A model generated the notes under the pieces. That model did no database searches. It was given only the letters and a program-made list of their open reading frames with translations, and had not been told where the DNA came from. A program made the position numbers and the translations under genes. DNA of 64,000 nucleotides, from assembly GCA_948474755.1 (NCBI GenBank), contig CAOLHI010000622.1:496001-560000 (forward strand), written 5' to 3'. How positions within the stretch are numbered: position 1 is the first letter of the stretch; each line of letters opens with the position of its first letter. This DNA comes from Ctenosaura bakeri (Eukaryota; Chordata; Lepidosauria; Squamata; Iguanidae). Below are positions 36,201 through 45,120 of this stretch, in pieces.

Positions 36201-36383
36201 TGGCCATTTCCTCGGGATCAAGACCAGAACCCTGTCAAGTACCACTACTATGACAGCTTGAAATACGGCTATATGTCCCAGACTAGCCCTCACACCATGC
36301 CCTTGGAGTTCAAAGCCCTGAAGGCTCTTCACCAGCAAGGAGCCTTGAAACTTACAGTGGGCGAGTGTGATGGGGCCACATAG
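19824..36383 (+). CDS. ST8SIA2: ST8SIA2, alpha-2,8-polysialyltransferase (STX), six-exon gene
   Basis: Spliced coding sequence of six exons (125, 63, 129, 258, 294 and 286 bp; 1155 bp in all, 384 residues plus stop). The enzyme is a type II Golgi membrane protein that adds alpha-2,8-linked sialic acid chains to NCAM and a few other glycoproteins (family knowledge). Seen here: a short cytoplasmic N-terminus, a membrane anchor at about residues 16-34, a stem (about 35-110), sialylmotif L starting at Cys166, the basic polysialyltransferase domain just before sialylmotif S (Cys316 region), motif III with His339-Tyr-Tyr, and motif VS with His355...Glu360. The disulfide cysteines Cys166/Cys316 and Cys180/Cys380 are all kept. 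The protein ends in DGAT, as in mammals. All introns have GT-AG ends and are phase 2. It is nine residues longer than the human protein, all at the N-terminus. Orthology is very secure. Confidence 0.97.
19982..20933 (+). repeat. Tandem duplication copy 2 (952 bp, exon 1 frameshifted)
   Basis: Direct head-to-tail repeat of 19029-19981. Upstream of copy 1 the flank is CATGA|GATTTT, at the junction it is AACC|GATTTT, and after copy 2 it is AACC|GGCGCC, so the junction has only one shared base. Three of the four differences from copy 1 are in homopolymer runs. Confidence 0.95.
20777..20900 (+). pseudogene. Duplicate ST8SIA2 exon 1 with 1-bp deletion
   Basis: Second copy of the start codon, anchor and donor site inside the tandem duplication. 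Copy 1 has four Ts at 19912-19915 and this copy has three at 20865-20867. The frame therefore shifts just after the membrane anchor, and the conserved FADISEIE stretch is lost. The GT donor at 20901-20902 is intact, so a transcript starting here could still splice to exon 2 but in the wrong frame. Either a degenerating exon or an assembly/sequencing artefact. Confidence 0.85.
22915..23078. mobile_element. Palindromic element, family 2
   Basis: GTGGTAAATCTGCTCTGGG, TCAGTCTGAATTTTCAAAGG and AGCTGCCCAAGGTACTGAAC on the left. On the right, GAAAGTTCAGGCCAAACCCC and AATGGATTCACCGATCCACTG. Confidence 0.65.
24203..24407 (+). mobile_element. tRNA-derived SINE with BovB tail
   Basis: GAGCCAGCACTGCGTAGTGC, ACCAGGGTTTGATTCCCCAC and GTGACCTTGGGCATGTCAC, ending GCCATAAGTTGGGAATGACT-TGAAGGCACACCGCAACA. 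Confidence 0.8.
24530..24785 (-). mobile_element. L2-like LINE reverse-transcriptase C-terminal fragment
   Basis: The - strand keeps an open stretch reading [20 protein letters not shown] followed by [16 protein letters not shown], the usual C-terminal ending of L2-type LINE polyproteins. No other part of the element is seen. Confidence 0.65.
25460..25586. mobile_element. 127-bp palindromic MITE
   Basis: Terminal inverted repeats CCTGAATTCCTGTTGGTGGC-CCCAAC and GTTGGGGCCACCAATAGGAA-TTCAGG differ at one position. The inversion continues inward through AGATC...AATCAATGG. Confidence 0.8.
28015..28077 (+). CDS. ST8SIA2: ST8SIA2 exon 2
   Basis: 63-bp exon, too short to stand out as an open reading frame. 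Acceptor cttgtag|G, donor AG|gtttgt. It encodes stem residues 42-62 and begins codon 63. Read after exon 1 it gives the stem segment [14 protein letters not shown] followed by GLHSKSN, matching the family at most positions. Length is a multiple of three, with phase 2 on both sides. Confidence 0.93.
28078..29516 (+). other. ST8SIA2 intron 2
   Basis: Holds an unclassified dispersed-repeat fragment (about 28300-28395, GGATGCCTCGGTTGAGGATA) and a family 2 palindromic element at 29143-29312. No gene is seen in the remainder. Confidence 0.65.
29143..29312. mobile_element. Palindromic element, family 2
   Basis: GGTGGGGAATCTGCTCTGGA, TATCAGTCTCAGTTTTAAAG and, inverted, AGCACCTTGGACAGTTCCTC, TTAAATTCAGACTAAACTGC and TTCATCACCCTCCC. 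Confidence 0.65.
29517..29645 (+). CDS. ST8SIA2: ST8SIA2 exon 3
   Basis: 129-bp exon with acceptor ctgaccag|G and donor AG|gtactg. It encodes stem residues 63-105. The N-glycosylation sequons at Asn69 (NGS) and Asn98 (NQT) are present. A third sequon found in this region of the human protein is absent, with Gly81 in place of Asn. Phase 2 on both sides. Confidence 0.95.
29646..31286 (+). other. ST8SIA2 intron 3
   Basis: Contains a minus-strand SINE (30425-30647). The open frame at 29940-30380 on the - strand has no recognisable domain. No other gene is seen. Confidence 0.65.
30425..30647 (-). mobile_element. tRNA-derived SINE with BovB tail
   Basis: Reverse orientation: TTGTTGCTGTGTGACTTC (tail) through GAGTTTTCTTGGCAAGAGGT, GAGAGAGTGTGACTTGCCCA and AACCACTACATCATTCTGGC (head). 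Confidence 0.8.
31287..31544 (+). CDS. ST8SIA2: ST8SIA2 exon 4 (start of sialylmotif L)
   Basis: 258-bp exon with acceptor tttttaag|A and donor AG|gtaaga. It encodes residues 106-191: the end of the stem, the start of the catalytic domain, the NVS sequon at Asn143, and the first half of sialylmotif L (CAIVGNSG, with Cys166 and Cys180). This motif binds the CMP part of the CMP-sialic acid donor (family knowledge). Confidence 0.97.
31918..32125. mobile_element. Palindromic MITE family 1, full length
   Basis: GGGCCTTTCTGCACTACACTG and CACTATAACAGTGTAGTGTAG-AAAGGC ends, with the ACCAAAGAGCTCTCTGGCTA centre. Confidence 0.85.
32521..32554 (+). repeat. CA-rich microsatellite
   Basis: GCGCACACATGCACACACAC-type dinucleotide tract. 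Confidence 0.8.
32685..32738 (+). repeat. 54-bp dispersed duplication, copy 1
   Basis: Identical by eye to 33027-33080 (GAGAGGCTGCTTGTAAAAGA...GCGAACACAAAA), offset 342 bp. Confidence 0.9.
33027..33080 (+). repeat. 54-bp dispersed duplication, copy 2
   Basis: Second copy of 32685-32738. It is embedded between GGAA repeats on both sides, so microsatellite-linked copying is likely. Confidence 0.9.
33081..33225 (+). repeat. Compound (GGAA)n / (GCAA)n microsatellite
   Basis: A run of GGAA units followed by GGGAAA-type and GAAA-type interruptions, then about fourteen GCAA units (from 33167). Long open frames of Lys/Gly/Arg or Leu/Ala/Cys repeats are by-products. Confidence 0.95.
33430..33475. 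mobile_element. Palindromic MITE family 1, end remnant
   Basis: GTGGAATAAGAGCACTATAG-CAGTGTAATGCGGAAAGGGCC. Confidence 0.6.
33626..33919 (+). CDS. ST8SIA2: ST8SIA2 exon 5 (rest of sialylmotif L, PSTD)
   Basis: 294-bp exon with acceptor ttccag|A and consensus donor GG|gtaagt. It encodes residues 192-289: the second half of sialylmotif L (CNLAPVQ...[14 protein letters not shown]), sequons at Asn228 (NDT) and Asn243 (NGS), and most of the positively charged polysialyltransferase domain that separates chain-polymerising enzymes from other ST8Sia members. Confidence 0.97.
33920..36097 (+). other. ST8SIA2 intron 5
   Basis: Contains a plus-strand SINE (34313-34534). Elsewhere pyrimidine tracts (about 35625-35680) and no gene. 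Confidence 0.65.
34313..34534 (+). mobile_element. tRNA-derived SINE with BovB tail
   Basis: GAGCCAGCATGGTGTAGTGG, CTCAGCCTCAGAGGAAGG, CTTGCCAAGAAAACCCTGTG and CCATAAGTTGGAAACAATTT-GAAGGTATACAATGACAACA. Confidence 0.85.
36098..36383 (+). CDS. ST8SIA2: ST8SIA2 exon 6 (sialylmotifs S, III, VS; stop)
   Basis: Terminal coding exon; acceptor cttctag|A, stop codon TAG at 36381-36383. It encodes residues 290-384 with sialylmotif S ([15 protein letters not shown]...GFWPF), motif III (HYYD), and motif VS with the catalytic His355. Cys380 sits five residues from the C-terminus. All key residues are kept. Confidence 0.97.
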
Positions 36384-37620
36384 AAGAGCCTTCCAGAAAT
36401 TCACTTTTTTCCCCTAGAGGCTGTGTGGTGTGGAAAGATGGGGAAGGGGGAGGCAAGGATGAGCAGAGGATGAGTAGGTGACAGCTTCAGTGTCCTTTGT
36501 TAACTGTCTGGGACGGAGACACAGGCATGTCTGTGGGGCGCTGTGGGTGCTCCAGGTCTGAGTGGTGTCACTGTTTGGTGTCTGGGAGGAACCAAGCTGA
36601 TGGGAAGAGAAGCAAGCAGCCCAGGGCAATGGACTAGCTGGCTGAAGAGCTAGGGAGGGTCCTTACGACAGCTGTTTCCCCCTCCTCTAGACTTAGAAAG
36701 TCACTGTGGTTGGTTTGTATGGGTACTTTAGTGTGGCAACTATATGTTAGGCCGAGTGTTGTGAGTGGTCTAAGAGTTGGTAGCTAGGGCCCGTGTTGGC
36801 CAGGAAGCTGGGGTTCTCAGCTCGTGTTGTGTTCTTGGCTTAGTGGTAATGGGGGGTGGGAGGGGCACCTAAGGGGTGGGAGTTATTCCTTGCATCTTCT
36901 GGAAAAAGCAACGAGGGAGCACAGCTTCTGGAAAGTTGCCATGGTCGGTCCTCCAGAGAAGTTGGGCCAAGACATCTCAAGTGAGTTTATGACTTTGATT
37001 GGGAGCCCTTGAAGGAAAGGACTGACAGAGACCTTTCATTTGAAAGAACTGAGCGATTCTCATCTTGGGAATGGCTTGTTGCAGGTCTTTGGAGATGAGA
37101 TGATTAAATTTTGTGCCCATTCTAAAGGAAGGGAAAGTAGCAGGGCCACCATAAGACAATGTGGTTGTGCACAAACAAAATGGAGCAGGCTTGGGTGGGC
37201 CTTATGGTTTCCTTTCCTTTCCTTCCTTTGTAAAGAACAGTTTGGGGGCTGCTGTGTGTAACACTGTTTCTCATGCTATGTGATATGAGGGACTGACAAT
37301 TTTAATGTGCCAGGGACTGGCATCATATTTATACCCATTGGCAACGATTGATTCTTTCTTTCCTGGAAACTCTCCATGAACAGGCAGCTGATGCCATGTG
37401 GACCACTTTGACTCTACAGACTGCCACTTGGAGTGGCACTATTGTATAGCAGATGCCAACACAAGCAGTTGGCATCAGGGGTTCAACTTTGGGGGGACTC
37501 CACTTTGGACCAAATTCATGACCCAGGTTCTTCAGTGGAACCAAGCTGCAGATGTCAAAAACTAGTGGAATTTTTTATGAACCATTAAAATCCTCTGTTT
37601 ATTGTGGTTTAGCTAATTTG
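36384..37620 (+). other. ST8SIA2 3' UTR (probable)
   Basis: Sequence following the stop codon, free of recognisable repeats and of any other gene. An ATTAAA variant poly(A) signal lies at 37584-37589, with an A-rich tract after it. A BovB-tailed SINE begins at about 37672. The true 3' end could lie elsewhere, since mammalian ST8SIA2 3' UTRs are long. Confidence 0.5.
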
Positions 37621-37671
37621 TTAAAAAAGAAAAAAGTTTTCCAGTCACTATGAATGTGTGTGTGATTTTTG

Positions 37672-37815
37672 TTTTTGCCTTGTGTTGTTAGTACTTTCAA
37701 GTCGACTCCAGCCTATGACAACCTTATCCTGAGGTTTTCTTGGCCAGATTCATTCAGAACAGATTTGACACTGAGGCTGAGAAAGTGTGGTTTGTTCAGG
37801 CTCACCCAGAGTTGG
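37672..37815 (-). mobile_element. SINE fragment (BovB-tailed family)
   Basis: Reverse orientation: CTTTCAAGTCGACTCCAGCC, TGAGGTTTTCTTGGCCAGAT, ACACTGAGGCTGAGAAAGTG. The tRNA-like head is missing. Confidence 0.7.
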
Positions 37816-39759
37816 ACTGGGGACATAGACCAAAAGCAGGAACTACGTGATTCTATTTGCTTAAATACCTTTTCTGCTCTATTTACATACGACACAGGGT
37901 TTATGAGTGTAATTTTTTTCCAACAAATGGTACACAAAGAAATAACTGGCATGAGACCATCCCCTGGTGTACCTTCTTGTGCAACATCCCTGCAGGCTCT
38001 TTTCTTCCCGTCTTGGATTGTTTCTGATCTCCAAACTGGACTGAAAAGAAGACGGTTTTGTGGGAGGCGCTGGAGGGGGGATGAAGAAAGATTCAGCTTC
38101 CTCCCACACACAGAGTTCGTAAAAGCTCCTTTCTTGGACTGTGACACCTGGCGTCTCCATTGCCTTGCTGTAGTGTTGTAGTTCAGAGGAGTTAATGAGA
38201 GATCTCTAGCAAAGAATTCTAACTACCAATGCAAGCTGCAAATCCCACAATTCTGTAGGATAGAACCAGTATAAGTGATATCAAAGTATCTGCATAGTGT
38301 AGCTTCCCAGTGTCTCTCAATGTTGACATTAACTGGCATTAAGAAAACATTTTTGCATGGCTAGAAAAGAGATGGGTGCATCATTATTTCTCTCACACAA
38401 ACACAAGATATTGGGGGAAGAGAGAGAGAGTTGAACAAGTGCTGATGTTGCAGCTTTACTCCTATCAATCCTCCTATAAATTCCAAGAAAGCAACATCAA
38501 TGTAATGCTGGCCACAGACATAGCAGCTGTCATTGTGTTAGTGAGGTACGCAGGCTACACATCCTGGATGAATTATTCGCTGTAGCGCAACAGATGTATT
38601 CTGCTGATAGTAGCAGAAGCGGAGTTGTGCATACGACAATATAGTTGCACATTATGCATTGGCGTGAGTATTGCACGATTGCACTCAGTAATTGAGATGA
38701 ATTGTGCAATGCTGGTTGTGTAGTGCTGAAATAGTGTATCTTTACATGCAGATGTTTGTGCTACTCTACAGGCATGTTGAATTGCATCCCCAGATTCTGT
38801 CCAAGGTTCAGAAATTTCACATATGAAGTACAGGAGAATTAAAAAAAAAAAAAAAAACAGTCTCAGGAGATAATACATATTCAGAAAGCAGTGAAGCCTC
38901 AAAGGTTAGTGTTAGCATTTGCTACATCGCCAATCAACCATGCTGTATGATGATGTTTTTATTTGCTCAGTGTATGCTGATGTTACAACCTCAGAGATGA
39001 TTCTCAAAAACCAGAAACTTCCACATGTTTGCCAAGAAAGCTCATAAATCCTTAGTCTGTTCCAAACTGAGCAAAGAGAAACATGCTCGTAATAAGTCTC
39101 TGCAAGGTTCTCAAGGAAGTGCCACCGTTTTGAATCCTGTTGTAGATGCCAGCCAAGCTTCATTGCATGTTAGAAAGCCTTTGCGCCCGAGGAGGTGGAC
39201 GTTACTTTCGCTGCCAGTTCTGCCAACACCTGTTAGGACTTTGTTGGGCATCAGGACGTGAAGGACTGAACAGCTGGTGTCTCACGGTTACTTGAAACAG
39301 GAACACCTCCTCTCTATGGGCTAGACAGCTGCCAAGCCTAGCATGCTATATGAGTACTGTATGGATTTACTCTTCCGTTTTCTGTGAGCTCTCCATGGTT
39401 ACCTGCGATACAATCACAAGAGCTAAACTTTGCGCTGACCTGTCTCTCCTCCATGCTGTGTTTGGCTCCTGCACCTGCGAGAGCGAGGCTTGCAAAACCA
39501 GAAATGAATAAACATGGAGAAGATTTCAAAGAGATGGCTGCCTTTGTCATCGCAGCATAAAAGTGGTAAAGAAAGATAGAAAGGACGGGAGAAGCCAGCC
39601 ACACCTTTGAGCATCTTTGATTTAGCTTAGCACCAGATTTTGCCTATTTCAATCCACTTCTTTAGCCACACGGATGAAGTTAATATCAAACCTCAGGTAT
39701 ATTAGCAGTTGCACAGTTGTAAGCTGGGATCAGAACATAAGCAAAGGGAGCGTTTACAC

Positions 39760-39970
39760 TGTACTACTGGGGCAATATGATTCTGTTATAAATGCCATAA
39801 CGATGTCCTATAGAATCTTGGGACTTATAGTTTAGGTTGGAACATTTAAAATTCTCAACAAGAGAGCTCTAGTGCCTCAGCAAACCGCAAACCCCAGGAC
39901 TCCATAGGATTCAGTCATTGGAACTGTAATGGAATCACAGTGCTATACTATGTTTAGTGTGAATGGGCCC
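39760..39970. mobile_element. Palindromic MITE, family 1 variant
   Basis: Diverged arms ACTGTACTACTGGGGCAATA...AAGAGAGCTCTAGTGCCTCA...CACAGTGCTATACTATGTTTAG, with CAAACCGCAAACCCCAGGAC between. Confidence 0.6.
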
Positions 39971-40288
39971 AGAGTTAGTTGAATGGGCCCAAGTGTTGCA
40001 GTTTTCCTCCCATAGCTCACAATTCTTCAAAAGCAACTTCAGAAAGATTCAATTTGTGACAATTTGTGAAATTCAACTTCTCAGAGTTGGGTCACTTGAC
40101 CCACAAAATCCCAAAGAGGTTAACAGAACCACACAGAAAGGAGCAGGCAGGACTTATAACTTTACTTTTTTAAGAAAAAGTAATTTATTCCTTGTTATGT
40201 TGGGTTTGCCCAGAATGAACAAAGCCCTGACATCTGGTCTAATTTGTCACCTTTGTTGTTGTTGTGAGCCTTGCCATGCCATGCCCAT

Positions 40289-40440
40289 GGGGTGGTGAAC
40301 CCACTCTGGATTTTCGTACAAACTACAAAGGAGCTATCCAAGGTGCTGAGCATATTTAAGAAATAGGATTCAGCACTTTGGAGAGATTCTTAAAGTTCAG
40401 ATCAAAACCCAGAACAGAATCATCACTCCGCCAACATGAG
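40289..40440. mobile_element. Palindromic element, family 2, good copy
   Basis: GGGTGGTGAACCCACTCTGG, AAAGGAGCTATCCAAGGTGC and, inverted, CAGCACTTTGGAGAGATTCT, AAAGTTCAGATCAAAACCCA and ATCATCACTCCGCCAACATG. Confidence 0.7.
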
Positions 40441-42963
40441 GGCCACTAGATATGAGCAGTCTCAAAAATCTGTTTTGGGGAAGAGAGGGAAGAAGATAAC
40501 TCCTGTGGTTTCTTAAAAATAAAAAGTTGTCTTCACTTGGTATTAAATGCATATTTCCATTTGGATTTTTCCAGAAAAAAAATGGAAATGCGGGCTGGGG
40601 AGTCACACAGCCCTTATTAAGCCAGGTGCATCCCATTTTCAGAAATGGAGTAGAAGTTGACTTGCCAGATGTTTTGAGACTGAACTTCTCTAGGAGACGG
40701 CAGCTTGATGAATCTCTTAATGCCTAATTAAGTCCATATTCCAAAGAGAATGGGACAAAAAGGGCCTTGGTGCAGCTTGGAAGGGTATTCACATGTGTGC
40801 AGTGCTCTGAAAAGGGTTGTAATAACACACCACATGGCCACAGTAGCAGCTTTTCACACAGCCTTATGCTCACTCACTATCTGCCTTTTCATGTCTGTTT
40901 CTGGCAGTTGTGTCTCTCCTCATTTTCTTCTACTGCCTGTTGCACTCAGGAAAGTCACTTTTGAGACTGCAACACTCAAAACTCCCCAACCAGCTTGGAG
41001 GATTCTGGGAGTTACAGTCCAAAGAGGAGGAATATTCCCATCCTCTGCTTCCAAGGGGACTCCCTCTTCCTGTCCATTGACCCTGGACTACCTTTTCATT
41101 TCCATTCATTCCCAAACATCCCTGTTTTCCGGCACCCAACCAAGGAAAAATAATTTCTATTAATTTATTTCAGTGTGGGTTTTTTTTTTAATGCCATCTT
41201 TTTGCAAGAGTCACTGAGGTGGAGCGCAACAAATCAAATGAAAGCAACGATCATAACATAAAAATCAACAAAAACTTCAGAGAGCCTCTTCTCTTGTGAA
41301 CTTTCCTCATTCCACAGTGGTGTGTTTGACTTTTGTGAATGTATTTGCAATCATGTGTGCCTTCCCTGTCGCCCATTCTCCTCCTCCCGTTCTCATGTAT
41401 TTTGCCCTAGTGCAGAGAATTCACACCGAGGCAAAATGGAAGGGAATGGCAGGGAGGCTTGCATGAGTTCTCAGCGTGGGGGAAAAGTGCACAGGAATGG
41501 CAGGGAGAGCTCCAAAGGGGAAAAGGAAGGCTTGTGCTAGCCTTCCCTGACCCCTATTCCTTTCGATTTTGCATAGAAAGGGGAAAGCGTCATGCCCTGC
41601 TTTCAGAACATGGGCTGTGACTCAGAGGCTGAGACAGGCGCATGGCAGGACCTGCTGTACAGGAAGAGGCTACAAACAGGCAGCTCCAGCAGAGAATCCT
41701 GCCCCTTCAGACACAGAAGAGTAATTACCTGTATCCACCTTTGCAGAGTGCAGACAGCAAAGAGAGAGCCAGCGCCACTCTCTCAGAATTTATAACCGGC
41801 AACAGTTAATCAAGTCACAGCTGCACTAAGCTTCAGACCTATACAGCTTCCGCTCTTTCCCTCCAGGAGTCGTCAGAGCTTATCTGACTTTCTACCCTGC
41901 TGGATGCCTTGTTGAGCTCCAGAGTACTTTGACTGACCTTGGACTCTCTCTCATCTTGCATTGCCTGGAAGCATTAACAGGCTGGGATCTATTCAGTTTG
42001 TTTTGTTTGATATATCAGCTGTGATGCCAGGACTGAGATAGGACAGAAGGAGAGAGCCCTGGAGGGGGAAAGGAAGGCTCTGCAAACTTTCCTCCACCCC
42101 TTCCATTTACTTCCATTTTTCATGAGAACAGGAAGAAGGGAGCCTCAGAAGGGAATGAGAGGGGAAGCGGGGGGGGGGAGTTATTTATGATTTTCCCACT
42201 TTTGCAAAAGTTCTGTGCTCTGAACCCTCACAAAAGTGGAGGGGCCACTGTACTTCTTCCAAAGTCAATCTCTCTCAGCTTTGTCAACAGGTTGTCTAGG
42301 CAGCAGTAGGCAAAACTTGAGAAATGAGAAGTTCCAGACAAGACAGAGGTGTTTCTGATCAGTCCAAAGGCAGATCAGGTAGTAGGGATCTGGCTTGTGC
42401 TGGATGGAGTTACGTTTCCCCTGAAGACACACATTTGCAGCTTGAGTGTGCTTCTAGATTCAGCTCTGCGCCTGGAAGCTCAAGTCTCAGTGGTGTTTTG
42501 ATCACTTTTTATGTTTTCAAAGGGTTTGTTGCATTCTTCATTGGCTGACTCTCCTGAAAAAGCAATTATAAGCGACTAAAGTAAATAAACACTCTTCAAA
42601 AGCAGTCCCACGTAGAGTGCATCAAACCATCGAAATGTTAAAGCAAATAAGACTCTACTAAAATATTAATGAAAAATCAAAAACAGATGTTAAAATGAGT
42701 TGAAAATGCCGTTTAAAAAAGGGAGACATGTCTAGTTTGCCTTTGGGAAAGAGACACAGGGTTGGTTTTTGAAATGCGTGCCTGCACAGACTTCCCAAAG
42801 GTGGGGCCTTTAAAAAGTGGGGTTCAGTGTCCTCATGTGGCCCATGAGCCCCAGTTTCTCCACTTGTGCACCAGAGATTTTCTTGCTGGTATTAAAGATT
42901 ACAAATAGAGAATAAATGGCATTCATTGCACTTGTTTTCATTGCCCCAGACTTGCTTTACTCA
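40441..42963. other. Gene-free interval
   Basis: No recognisable gene. A short palindromic trace (GATTCTGGGAGTTACAGTCC at 40999) is seen. Open frames here lack domains. Confidence 0.5.
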
Positions 42964-42969
42964 TTTATT
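42964..42969 (-). terminator. Poly(A) signal of the CAPZA3-like gene
   Basis: AATAAA on the - strand, about 70 bp past the stop codon. This implies a very short 3' UTR. No genomic poly(A) tract remains after it, so if the gene arose by retroposition the event is old. Confidence 0.65.
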
Positions 42970-43037
42970 TTGTAACACTATTTAAGGCAATTCAAGTTTG
43001 CTTCTTTGCTCATCCTGCCATGCAGAAAAAAAGATCA

Positions 43038-43916
43038 TCACTGCTGGATGGCCCTGGCCTCCACGATCTTAACCGTCACTGCCTTCTCCCAATCGAGACG
43101 GGTGTGGGTGATGGGCAACTGTCTCCGGAAGGATTTCAGGTAGGTATCATTCATGTGCTGATACTCTTCCATCAACCCACGCTGGATCTTGTTTTCCACT
43201 TTCTCAACCAGCTTCACAAATTCTTGTGCTGTCTCTGTCTTATTGGTAACCAGTAGAGTCTCCTCTACATCCTTGATGACTGTCAGATGCATGTTTCCAT
43301 CTTCAAAGTAGTGTGCTTGAACCAGGACGTTCCCCGTCACTTCAGTAGAAGTGGAGGCAGGAACCAAGGCAAAAGTCCATTCTGATTTCCACAGGCCATT
43401 CCAGAAAGCTGAAGGCCTGTGCTGTTGGCTTTCTATACAGGCCACAAAGATCCTCCGGACAGCTGTGTCCTTGATGAAGACACTGCAAAGCCCCTCCGGG
43501 TAGTGGTTGCAGACATAGGCCTTCAGAGCTTCATGGAGTACTCGTCTCCACTCTTCCCCTTTCGTGTCTTCTTCATGGTGAGCCTGGAAGTTGCTCGGCA
43601 TCCTCTTCAGATGATCATACTTGAAGGAGACTTGACTCTGTGGGTCTAGGAAGCGGTTTTCTTCCAGTTCATTGTGGCGGGTCAACAACACCTCACACTT
43701 TTCCATTTTGACTGGAGTGAAGTGGTCCTTGTTGTGCATAGCACAAAGATTTTCGGCTTCCTCGCACATCATAGCATCATCATCCACAAGCATGCGCAAG
43801 TCACTGAAGACCTCATTGAACTCTCCAGGTGGGGCTTGCTTCAAGAGTCGACTCACCACCTGAGTTTTCTCCAGCTTAGCTAGGTTGTGGTCTCCAGACG
43901 TTTGCTCCTCCAACAT
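43038..43916 (-). CDS. CAPZA3: CAPZA3-like F-actin capping protein alpha subunit, single exon
   Basis: A complete 292-residue reading frame with an in-frame TAG three codons before the ATG, so the start is secure. Capping protein alpha pairs with beta to cap actin barbed ends. Seen here: the N-terminal signature QAPPGEFNEVF (about residues 27-37), FTPVK, RFLDPQS-SFKYDHL, the central FWNGLWKSEW (about 170), VQAHYFEDGN, and the C-terminal RRQLPITHTRLDW leading into the actin-binding tail. Several positions match the testis-type alpha-3 subunit (RLL-QAPPGEF, FWNGLWKS-W, VTG-VLVQAH-F, KLVE--EN) rather than alpha-1/2. Length is near the family norm (286-299). It is uninterrupted, as expected for the intronless CAPZA3 of mammals. 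Family membership is certain. CAPZA3 orthology, as opposed to an independent retrocopy, is likely but unproven. Confidence 0.9.
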   Translation of the reverse strand: MLEEQTSGDHNLAKLEKTQVVSRLLKQAPPGEFNEVFSDLRMLVDDDAMMCEEAENLCAMHNKDHFTPVKMEKCEVLLTRHNELEENRFLDPQSQVSFKYDHLKRMPSNFQAHHEEDTKGEEWRRVLHEALKAYVCNHYPEGLCSVFIKDTAVRRIFVACIESQQHRPSAFWNGLWKSEWTFALVPASTSTEVTGNVLVQAHYFEDGNMHLTVIKDVEETLLVTNKTETAQEFVKLVEKVENKIQRGLMEEYQHMNDTYLKSFRRQLPITHTRLDWEKAVTVKIVEARAIQQ

Positions 43917-43966
43917 GTTAGCCTAGCTTACAAACACCAAATCTGTCAACAATGGACCTGGTCGGC
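43917..43966 (-). other. CAPZA3-like 5' UTR with candidate splice acceptor
   Basis: On the - strand, TTTCTCACTTTCAG|G ends about 50 bases before the ATG (AG at 43967-43968). It is a strong polypyrimidine/AG acceptor, so an upstream non-coding exon is possible. No such exon can be identified from sequence. Confidence 0.4.
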
Positions 43967-45120
43967 CTGAAAGTGAGAAATACCCAAAAGATTGACTTAA
44001 AATACATTTCAGAAGTCTAAACTAAATCTGACACCCACTGCAAATCTCTCTGGGTTTTTTTTTTCCCCTGCAACAGACTTCCAAGACTAATACTTAGGAA
44101 ATTGTTACAAGTGGGTTTTGAGCCTAGATTTGAGCTATTTAATTGCTCCATTTTAAACTACATTTTTCAGAAAAATGAACATTTAATGAGGACCTTAATG
44201 AGCTCCTCTGCCTAATTAGCTGAGTGGAAAATGCCTAGATTGGCATTTACAAACAGAGCTGAACAATGTTTTGATCTGCTGTTCCATGCACAATGCAAAC
44301 AATCTTAAATGTGTTTGATTTTAGCAGATCTTCTCTGAACCCGGTCTGAATGTGTGAGAAGACTGGATGTGCTAAAATATTAAAATATGGTTGCTTCTTC
44401 TTCTTTACTTTCATCATGTGGGAAGTAGTGGGAACTGACATTCAAAGGCAGAAAATTATCCCTCTATGGCCTTTCTGGATTTTTGAAATTCAGCAGCATC
44501 ATTGGCCTTTTTGATCAGATTAAGGCACATGGGCTGCCACTGGATTTCATATCAGGAGGGCAGTGAACCTGCTTTGAGCTTTAGTCTATACCAAAATTGC
44601 TATCCAAGGTATCCAAGATCTCAGAAACAGTGTTGCACACATGATGCAACTATGGATGCAGAGGCACACTTGCAGGCCAGTGGGGCACCCATCTGCCCTG
44701 CTCAAATTGGTGTATCCTTGTTTCAGTTGTGCAATATGTTTGTGCATTAATTTGGCTGTGCAATGTTGCCATGCAACATCAGGGCAAAGTAGCACAATCA
44801 GTGTATTACTGTACAAGCAGAAATGTATGCTAGCCCAGATAAAAAAGATTTATAGGTGATATGACTAGACCCAGAAATGTTATTTTGCGGGGTCCTAACC
44901 TGAATCAGCAAATAATTTTTAAATAATCCCAGAGTGACTTGGGCCAAAACTAACAAAATTAACATCAATAGGGTAAAATCAAGGTGCTACATCTAGACAG
45001 GAAAAATTTAATGTATGATGGGTGACAGCTGGCTTGAAAGCAGGAAAGTGAAACCTGTGTAGGAGTCTTAGTAAACCACAAGCTAAAGACGAGTCAAAAG
45101 TGAGATGCCTCACACATAAA

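Noticed and set aside
37669..38181. 170-residue open frame on the + strand and overlapping - strand frames
   Set aside because: Begins inside a SINE and lacks any recognisable domain.
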